From Planctomycetaceae bacterium (GTDB taxonomy: Bacteria > Planctomycetota > UBA1135 > GCA-002686595), in assembly GCA_013360535.1 (NCBI GenBank), contig JABWBL010000236.1:1-5974 (forward strand): a DNA stretch of 5,974 bases, in the 5' to 3' direction. The notes beneath the pieces were generated by a model. That model was not told the DNA's origin. It saw only the letters and a program-made list of their open reading frames with translations, and did not search any database. Positions 1 to 3,989 of this stretch are shown one piece after another. Position 1 is the stretch's first letter; each line of letters begins with the position of its first letter. A program made the translations under genes and the position numbers.

Positions 1-209
1 AGCACGGTCGCGCCCGCGGGCACGGTCACGGCGAGGGGTGACGTGAACGGCGAGGCGGGCAGCGTGGTGAGCCAGGCTCCGCCGCCACCGGTGCCCGAGG
101 CCGGGATGAACCCGCCGGCGCCGCCGGAGATGCACTGGGCGGAGGCGGCCGGCGCGAGAGCGGAAGCGGCGAGGGTGATGGCGAGCGAGAGCAGGCGGCT
201 GTTCAGCAT
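1..209 (-). CDS. Secreted protein of unknown function, N-terminal part only
   Basis: An uninterrupted minus-strand frame starts at ATG 209-207 and runs off the left edge after 69 codons. The N-terminus is a good Sec signal peptide: M-L-N-S-R, then a hydrophobic core LLSLAITLAASALAP, then an A-A-S-A cleavage site followed by Q25-C26. The mature part begins with a Gly-rich stretch (residues 29-45) and continues with TSPLAVTVPAGATV, a beta-strand-like segment. Secretion is well supported; function is not. The Gly-rich leader followed by a 'SPLAVTVPAGATV' strand resembles the start of large planctomycete secreted proteins with a proprotein-convertase P-like beta domain, but this is a weak impression. 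AAAGGA (221-226, minus strand) lies 11 bases before the ATG, a usable though slightly distant ribosome binding site. It is divergent from the ThuA/DUF1080 gene. The plus-strand reading of this stretch is a shadow. Confidence 0.7.
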   Translation of the reverse strand, partial: MLNSRLLSLAITLAASALAPAASAQCISGGAGGFIPASGTGGGGAWLTTLPASPFTSPLAVTVPAGATV

Positions 210-333
210 GCGGTGCGTGGTCCTTTGGAGCTGGGTTGGCGGGGCGCGCGACGCAACGGGTCGCCGCTGCCCCTGTTGCAACGTATCTCGCGCTCGGGCG
301 CGAAGGCGATGGGGCGGCGACCTGTCGAGCATT

Positions 334-343
334 TTCCGAGGAA
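334..343. repeat. Short inverted repeat TTCC-GA-GGAA
   Basis: TTCC and GGAA arms flank a two-base centre, too tight for an RNA hairpin but compatible with a dimeric protein site. It is loosely embedded between GTCGA (324-328) and TCGAC (344-348), which form a further imperfectly centred inverted pair. It sits in the divergent intergenic region about 24 bases before the second TTCC/GGAA repeat. The role as an operator is inferred from position only. Confidence 0.3.
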
Positions 344-366
344 TCGACCGGGCCCGGCGCCGGCGG

Positions 367-383
367 CGGGAAACAACTTCCCG
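367..383. repeat. Perfect inverted repeat CGGGAA-N5-TTCCCG
   Basis: Two perfect 6-base arms (367-372 and 378-383) surround ACAAC. The site lies about 36 bases upstream of the candidate -10 box of the ThuA/DUF1080 gene and in the shared divergent region, the usual place for a regulator binding site. As RNA it would be a modest hairpin, but both flanking genes start here, so a terminator role is unlikely. It shares GGAA/TTCC half-sites with the repeat at 334-343. Confidence 0.4.
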
Positions 384-410
384 ATCGAAGCCGCGCGGGA
401 CGGCGCACGC

Positions 411-432
411 GGCGCCGCTAGGATGCGGCGCC
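411..432. promoter_or_regulatory. Perfect 8-bp inverted repeat enclosing a TAGGAT box
   Basis: The arm GGCGCCGC (411-418) and its exact reverse complement GCGGCGCC (425-432) surround the hexamer TAGGAT (419-424), which matches four of six -10 consensus positions. The element ends six bases before the purine-rich ribosome binding site at 437-446. Two readings are possible: an operator overlapping the -10 box, or an RNA stem of eight pairs with a six-base loop just ahead of the ribosome binding site. A transcript initiating from TAGGAT would begin near 431 and lack the hairpin, so the readings exclude each other. No good -35 is visible at the expected distance. Confidence 0.45.
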
Positions 433-436
433 CTCG

Positions 437-446
437 AAGGAAGGAG
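437..446 (+). promoter_or_regulatory. Strong Shine-Dalgarno for the ThuA/DUF1080 gene
   Basis: AAGGAAGGAG lies seven bases before ATG 454. It is the only textbook ribosome binding site among the complete genes here, and it fixes the start at 454 rather than at any of the upstream in-frame codons back to position 43. Confidence 0.85.
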
Positions 447-453
447 CCTCCCG

Positions 454-2394
454 ATGTCGATCGCTCTCGTGCTGGCGGCGCTCGCGCTGCCCGTGGTCCA
501 GGAAACCGCCATCCCCGTGCTCGTGGTCAGCGGCGCCAACAACCACGACTGGCAATGGACCGCGCCGTCGTTCGAGAAGATGCTCGAGGCGACCGGGCGC
601 TTCACGGTCGACATCACGTACTCGCCTGGTGAGGCGCTCGCGAACGCCGCGGTGCTCGGCCGCTACAAGGTCGTGCTGCTCGACTACAACGGGCCGCGCT
701 GGGGCGAGGCGGCCGAGAAGAACTTCCTCGCGGCGGTCGAGGGCGGACTCGGTGTCGCGGTGACGCACGCGGCGAACAACGCCTTCCCCGGCTGGACCGA
801 GTACGAGAAGCTCGTCGGCGACCTGTGGCGCGACGGCACCGGTCACGGGAAGTTCCACCCGTTCGACCTGCGCGTGCTCGACGCCACGCATCCGATCACG
901 GCGGGCTTGGGCGAGGTGAAGCAGCATCCCGACGAGCTCTACCACAACCTCGTGCGCGCCGACGGAGCGAACCATCGCACGCTCGCGGTCGCGTTCTCGT
1001 CGAAGGAGTCGGGTGGCACGGGCGAGGACGAGCCGATGATCCTCGTGGGCAGCTACGGCAAGGGCCGCGTGTTCCACACTCCGCTCGGGCACGTGTGGCC
1101 GGGGGTCGAGTCGTCGCGCGTGAGCCACGAGGATCCGCAGTTCCAGCGCCTGATCGCGCGCGGCGTCGAGTGGGCCGCGACCGGCGAAGTGCAGGCGCCG
1201 AGCGCGGGCGGCTGGATCACGCTTTTCGATGGCACGAACACGGACGCGTGGCGCTCCTACAAGGGCGACTCGTTCCCGGCCAAGGGCTGGAGCGTGCGCG
1301 ACGGTGCGCTGGTGAGCGCGAAGGGCGGCGGCGGCGGTGACCTCGTCACGCGCGAGCAGTTCGGCGACTTCGAGTTCCAGTTCGAGTGGAAGGTGACGGC
1401 CAAGGCCAACAGCGGCGTCATGTACCGCGTGGTCGAGCTCGACGGGCCGACGTGGTACTCCGGGCCCGAGTATCAGGTGCTCGACAACGGGTACTTCGAT
1501 GGCGCGATCGACTACAACCACTCGGCGGGCGCGCTGTACGACATCTGCCCGGCGGATCCGGCGGCGCAACCGCTCTCGAAGGGCGAGTGGAACGAGGGGC
1601 GCATCGTCGTGCAGGGCTTCAAGGTCGCGCACTTCCTGAACGGCAACCTCGTCGCGGCCTGCGACTTCGGCAGCGCGGACGGCAAGGAGCGCGTCGCGAA
1701 GAGCAAGTTCGCGCCGCTCACCAGCCCGCTGCAGTTCATGACCAACGCGCGCGGCCACATCGCGCTGCAGGACCACGGCGACGAGGTGCACTACCGCGCG
1801 ATGCGCGTGCGCCCGATCACGGCCGGCTCGATCGCGCTCTTCAATGGCCAGGACCTCGCGGGCTGGACGTGGATCGGCTCGAGCGAGTCGAAGCTCGAGA
1901 GCGTGTGGACGGTCGGCGCCGACGGCGTCCTGGCGTGCAAGGGTCAGCCCGCGGGCTACATCCGCACGACCGCCGACTACACGAACTACGTGCTCGAGCT
2001 CGACTGGCGCTGGGATCCGAAGGCCGGCGGCAACCGCAACAGTGGCGTGCTCCTGCGCATGATCGAGGAGGACGGCGTGTGGCCGAAGTCGCTCGAGGCG
2101 CAGCTGCAGGACGGCAGCGCGGGCGATTTCTGGGTGATCAAGGAGTTCCCGTGCAAGACGGCGCCCGAGCGCACGAACGGCCGCAACGCGAAGAAGACGC
2201 ACGCCAACGAGAAGCCGCTGGGCGAGTGGAACCACTACCGCATCACGGTCGACCACGGCACGGTGACCTTGGAGGTCAACGGGCAGGTGCTCAACGTCGC
2301 GACGGACGTGCTCGAGGTGCCCGGCAAGATCTGCCTGCAGTCGGAGGGCGCGCCGATCCAGTTCAAGGACATCCGGCTGCAGCCGCTGCCCTGA
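454..2394 (+). CDS. ThuA domain plus tandem DUF1080 (3-keto-disaccharide hydrolase) protein
   Basis: The 646-aa product has three domains in series. Residues about 20-240 form a ThuA-like domain (class I glutamine amidotransferase-like fold), with VLVVSGANNHDW near 22-33, the conserved HAANNAF segment (105-111), a GHGKFHPF stretch and TPLGHVWPG (209-217). Residues about 253-455 are a first DUF1080 domain, starting GWITLFDGTN, with NSGVMYR (319-325) and EYQVLDN. Residues about 459-646 are a second DUF1080 domain, starting SIALFNGQDLAGW, with NSGVLLR (529-535) and EAQLQDG. DUF1080 is a concanavalin-like jelly roll; characterised members hydrolyse 3-keto-glycosides formed by glucoside 3-dehydrogenases, and ThuA was first linked to trehalose use. 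The likely role is extracytoplasmic breakdown of oxidised sugars or glycosides; substrate cannot be read from sequence. The short hydrophobic N-terminus (residues 2-15) lacks a positive charge, so it is a weak signal peptide. Start chosen from the ribosome binding site at 437-446. Confidence 0.92.
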   Translation: MSIALVLAALALPVVQETAIPVLVVSGANNHDWQWTAPSFEKMLEATGRFTVDITYSPGEALANAAVLGRYKVVLLDYNGPRWGEAAEKNFLAAVEGGLGVAVTHAANNAFPGWTEYEKLVGDLWRDGTGHGKFHPFDLRVLDATHPITAGLGEVKQHPDELYHNLVRADGANHRTLAVAFSSKESGGTGEDEPMILVGSYGKGRVFHTPLGHVWPGVESSRVSHEDPQFQRLIARGVEWAATGEVQAPSAGGWITLFDGTNTDAWRSYKGDSFPAKGWSVRDGALVSAKGGGGGDLVTREQFGDFEFQFEWKVTAKANSGVMYRVVELDGPTWYSGPEYQVLDNGYFDGAIDYNHSAGALYDICPADPAAQPLSKGEWNEGRIVVQGFKVAHFLNGNLVAACDFGSADGKERVAKSKFAPLTSPLQFMTNARGHIALQDHGDEVHYRAMRVRPITAGSIALFNGQDLAGWTWIGSSESKLESVWTVGADGVLACKGQPAGYIRTTADYTNYVLELDWRWDPKAGGNRNSGVLLRMIEEDGVWPKSLEAQLQDGSAGDFWVIKEFPCKTAPERTNGRNAKKTHANEKPLGEWNHYRITVDHGTVTLEVNGQVLNVATDVLEVPGKICLQSEGAPIQFKDIRLQPLP

Positions 2395-2397
2395 GCG

Positions 2398-2859
2398 TCA
2401 GCGCAGGTTCGCGAGCGCCGTCGCGTCGTGCGTGAGCACGAGCGGCGGCGTCGCGCCGAAATCGCTGAAGCGCGCCCAGTGCGGGCGCACGCGCCAGTAG
2501 GTGAGCCCCGGCCAGCTCGCGCGCTCGCGGCCCTGCGGGAAGGCCGCGAAATACGACTGCTTCAGGCGCTCGAGCTCGGCGCCGTGCAGCTCGTCGGCGA
2601 GGCCCTCGACCTGCAGCGTGCGATGGTCCGCGCCGCCGGTCGAGCCGAACGTGAGCGCGCAGCGTGCGTCGCGCCGCAGGTTCGCGACCTTGCGCGTGGT
2701 CGCGAGCGTGTCGAACACGAACTCGAAGTCGTCGGTGACCGCGAGTCCCATCAGCGCGACCTGCGGCGAGCCGTCGTCCGCGCGGGTGCCGAGTGCGCCG
2801 TAGCGGTGCTCGCGCAGGAACGTGAGCAATCCCGCGCGCGAAAGCGTGGTGTCGCTCAT
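2398..2859 (-). CDS. Pyridoxamine 5'-phosphate oxidase-like flavin-binding protein
   Basis: The 153-aa product has the split-barrel layout of the PNPOx-like superfamily: an N-terminal helix (about 6-18), then RYGALGTRADDGSPQVALMG (19-38), the strand EFVFDTLATTRKVANLRRDARCALTF (46-71) typical of the FMN-contacting region, and a C-terminal WPGLTYWRVRPHWARFSDF (116-134), a signature of short family members. Family members bind FMN, F420 or haem and act as small oxidoreductases; this one is unlikely to be the biosynthetic PdxH, which is longer. Its ATG overlaps the stop of the upstream esterase (ATGA, 2856-2859) and no Shine-Dalgarno precedes it, so translation is probably coupled. Its TGA stop lies three bases from the convergent ThuA/DUF1080 stop. 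Substrate and exact cofactor remain unknown. Confidence 0.85.
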   Translation of the reverse strand: MSDTTLSRAGLLTFLREHRYGALGTRADDGSPQVALMGLAVTDDFEFVFDTLATTRKVANLRRDARCALTFGSTGGADHRTLQVEGLADELHGAELERLKQSYFAAFPQGRERASWPGLTYWRVRPHWARFSDFGATPPLVLTHDATALANLR

Positions 2860-3530
2860 TTCAGCGTGGTTGCAAGCGCCCGCGCGACGTCGCGCACTTC
2901 CTCGAGGCAGACCTCGTGCATCATCGGGTACGACTTGAAGTCGACCGCGTAGCCGAGCTCGACCAGCTTGTCGCGCGAGGCGGCGCCGCGCTCGTAGGTC
3001 ACCATCGGATCGTGCACGCCGTGCACCATCAGGATCGGAAGGTCGCGATTGGCTTCGCTCGCCTCGGGGCCAAGCGTCTCGGGCAGCACGAGATAGGTCG
3101 AGAGCCCGATGGCGCAGGCGAGGCGCTCGGGATGACGCAGCGCCGTGTGCAGCGCGATCGCTCCGCCCTGGCTGAAACCGACGAGCGCGATGCGCCGCGC
3201 CGGAATGCCGCGCGCCACCTCGCGCGCGATCAGCGCCTCGACCTGCTCGCGCGAGCGCGCGATGCCGACGGGATCGTGGCGCGTGCGCAGGTCGAGGTCG
3301 CGGATGTCGTACCACGCGGGCATGCGCATGCCGCCGTTGAGCGTGACGGGGATCGACGGCGCGTGCGGCAGCAGGAAACGCACTCCAAGCTCGCGCGGGA
3401 GGCGCAGCTCCGGCACGATCGGCTCGAAGTCGTGGCCGTCGGCGCCGAGGCCATGCAGCCAGATGACGCAGGCGCGCGCGGGGACCTCCGGCTCGATCTC
3501 GACGCAAGGGAGCAGCTCGGCGTTCGACAT
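2856..3530 (-). CDS. Alpha/beta-hydrolase carboxylesterase (phospholipase/carboxylesterase family)
   Basis: A 224-aa cytoplasmic serine esterase of the Abhydrolase_2 family, whose members are usually 210-230 aa, so the length is complete. Visible landmarks in order: the oxyanion-hole segment HGLGADGHDF (26-35), the LPHAPSIPVTLNGG loop (54-67) with MPAWYDI (70-76), the nucleophile elbow GFSQGG (118-123, Ser120), the acid in VHDPMV (Asp174) and the catalytic histidine in MMHEV (His205). The triad is intact. Characterised relatives (Pseudomonas carboxylesterase II, acyl-protein thioesterases) cleave short-chain carboxylic esters or thioesters; the true substrate here is not evident. It is the first gene of a two-gene unit with the flavin-binding protein downstream, overlapping it by four bases. 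No Shine-Dalgarno is seen; TAACCT (3540-3545) lies nine bases before the ATG. Confidence 0.92.
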   Translation of the reverse strand: MSNAELLPCVEIEPEVPARACVIWLHGLGADGHDFEPIVPELRLPRELGVRFLLPHAPSIPVTLNGGMRMPAWYDIRDLDLRTRHDPVGIARSREQVEALIAREVARGIPARRIALVGFSQGGAIALHTALRHPERLACAIGLSTYLVLPETLGPEASEANRDLPILMVHGVHDPMVTYERGAASRDKLVELGYAVDFKSYPMMHEVCLEEVRDVARALATTLK

Positions 3531-3585
3531 GGGGCGCAGAGGTTACCGACGCCGCGGCGAGCGCGCGATCCGCTATCTTTCGCGC
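3531..3585. promoter_or_regulatory. 55-base divergent promoter region (esterase / selenoprotein)
   Basis: Two oppositely facing genes start at the ends of this gap. The leftward -10-like hexamer is TAACCT (minus strand, 3545-3540), nine bases before the esterase ATG. The rightward one is TATCTT (3574-3579), six bases before the selenoprotein ATG. The hexamers are separated by 28 bases, so two polymerases could not occupy both at once. Neither has a clear -35 box and neither gene has a Shine-Dalgarno. The assignments rest on matches to -10 consensus and on position. Confidence 0.45.
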
Positions 3586-3927
3586 ATGAAGACGCCCCAA
3601 GTCGACTGGTACCTGCACCGACGGAACTGAACGGGCTGCAGCCGCGCCGACGCGTTCCTCGCGTCGCGTGGGCTCACCACCCGTGAGGTGGTGGACGCGC
3701 GCAAGGTGAGCTTCGCGCTCGCGGATCTGACCGCGCTGTTCAAGGGCGCGCGGCGTGTCGTGGTCGCGAAGGGCAAGACCGCGAGCGAGCTCGCGCTGAA
3801 GCCGGAGGCGCTCGCTGCGACGCTCGGTCCCGGCGGCAACTTGCGCGCCCCGGCGCTGCGGGTCGGCGACACGTGGCTCGTCGGCTTCAACGAGAGCGCG
3901 TGGGCGAGCGTGTTCGACGGCCAGTGA
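3586..3927 (+). CDS. ArsC/Spx-family selenoprotein with in-frame TGA read as selenocysteine
   Basis: Reading from ATG 3586 with TGA 3628-3630 taken as selenocysteine gives 113 residues. The start, strand VDWYLHRRN (6-14), leads into U15-T-G-C18, followed by helix SRADAFLASRG (19-29). This is the position of the catalytic cysteine in ArsC (YHNPAC) and of the CxxC in Spx (SCTSC). The C-terminal half has GPGGNLRAP (81-89, predicted cis-Pro89) and LVGFNESAW (98-106), matching the Spx/ArsC 'RRPI...VGYNE' end. Cysteine-containing relatives with GNLRAP and VGFNE are, to my knowledge, found in planctomycetes. The protein is probably a thiol/selenol oxidoreductase; true arsenate reduction is unproven. 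A stem-loop at 3642-3671 could be the SECIS element. No Shine-Dalgarno is seen. A start at GTG 3688 would remove the active site. A nonsense mutation or sequencing error is the main alternative. Confidence 0.85.
3628..3630 (+). other. Recoded TGA (selenocysteine codon, residue 15)
   Basis: The codon sits between Asn14 and Thr16, in frame with conserved thioredoxin-fold sequence on both sides. It is one base away from the cysteine codon TGC and gives a UxxC motif with Cys18. The four complete frames in the window, including this gene's own end at 3925-3927, all terminate in TGA, which argues against genome-wide reassignment. Confidence 0.8.
3642..3671 (+). promoter_or_regulatory. Candidate bacterial SECIS stem-loop
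   Basis: The arms 3642-3654 and 3660-3671 form 12 pairs (one G-U) with a single bulged C at 3647 and loop TTCCT (3655-3659). Eleven bases separate the TGA from the stem and 24 separate it from the apical loop, within the range known for bacterial SECIS elements. The strict loop lacks the usual G near its 5' side; if the closing pair 3654/3660 opens, the loop becomes GUUCCUC with a leading G-U, the dinucleotide SelB contacts in the E. coli fdhF element. GC-rich coding DNA forms hairpins easily, so this supports the call but does not prove it. Confidence 0.5.
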
Positions 3928-3952
3928 CGCGTGCGAAGAAGCCCTTTCGCGC

Positions 3953-3980
3953 TTGCGGTGCGAGGCTCGCGCGGTAACTT
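3953..3980 (+). promoter_or_regulatory. Candidate promoter of the helicase gene
   Basis: TTGCGG (3953-3958) and TAACTT (3975-3980) are spaced by 16 bases, and the second box ends nine bases before ATG 3990. The gap from the selenoprotein stop is only 62 bases and has no Shine-Dalgarno, so the transcript would start at or just before the ATG. TAACTT is nearly identical to the TAACCT box of the divergent esterase gene at the same nine-base distance. Confidence 0.45.
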
Positions 3981-3989
3981 CCGCCGCCC

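Larger units (their letters stand above)
210..453. other. Divergent intergenic region
   Basis: This 244-base gap separates two divergently transcribed genes, both apparently encoding exported proteins, so it must contain both promoters. It holds three inverted repeats (334-343, 367-383, 411-432), a Shine-Dalgarno site for the rightward gene (437-446) and a weaker one for the leftward gene (221-226). AT-richer pockets at 331-337 and 371-379 stand out against the GC-rich surroundings. No small gene is convincing. The plus-strand frame that stays open across it lacks protein-like composition and is best explained by high GC. No convincing -35/-10 pair for the leftward gene was found. Confidence 0.6.

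Noticed and set aside
43..453. In-frame N-terminal extension of the ThuA/DUF1080 protein from ATG 43
   Set aside because: The extension is Arg/Ala/Pro-rich without domain features, overlaps a signal-peptide-encoding minus-strand gene, and ATG 454 has a perfect Shine-Dalgarno.
418..2256. 612-aa open frame antisense to the ThuA/DUF1080 gene
   Set aside because: Composition is dominated by Arg, Ala, Val, Leu, Glu and His, as expected for the complement of GC-rich codons; no motif is seen and the opposite strand carries recognisable domains.
2860..3618. Upstream extension of the flavin-binding protein through the esterase region (406 aa)
   Set aside because: The sequence before MSDTTLSRAG is a frame shadow of the esterase, and the ATGA overlap gives a natural start at 2859.
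3628..3630. TGA read as tryptophan or glycine under an alternative genetic code
   Set aside because: Every complete gene here ends in TGA, tryptophan is encoded by TGG, and such codes are mostly known from lineages unlike this GC-rich genome; the homologous residue is cysteine.
3634..3643. GGCTGCAGCC palindrome just after the TGA as the SECIS hairpin
   Set aside because: Only three pairs around a four-base loop, six bases from the TGA, too close for a bacterial SECIS. The same ten bases occur at 2375-2384 in an unrelated gene, consistent with chance in Leu-Gln codons.
3688..3927. Short 79-aa protein starting at GTG 3688
   Set aside because: It would lack the first strand, the redox motif and the first helix of the thioredoxin fold, while matching upstream sequence is present in the same frame beyond the TGA.
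3928..3989. Intrinsic terminator after the selenoprotein gene
   Set aside because: The CGCGC/GCGCG arms (3948-3952 and 3969-3973) are far apart, no T-tract follows, and the same bases fit a promoter for the helicase better.
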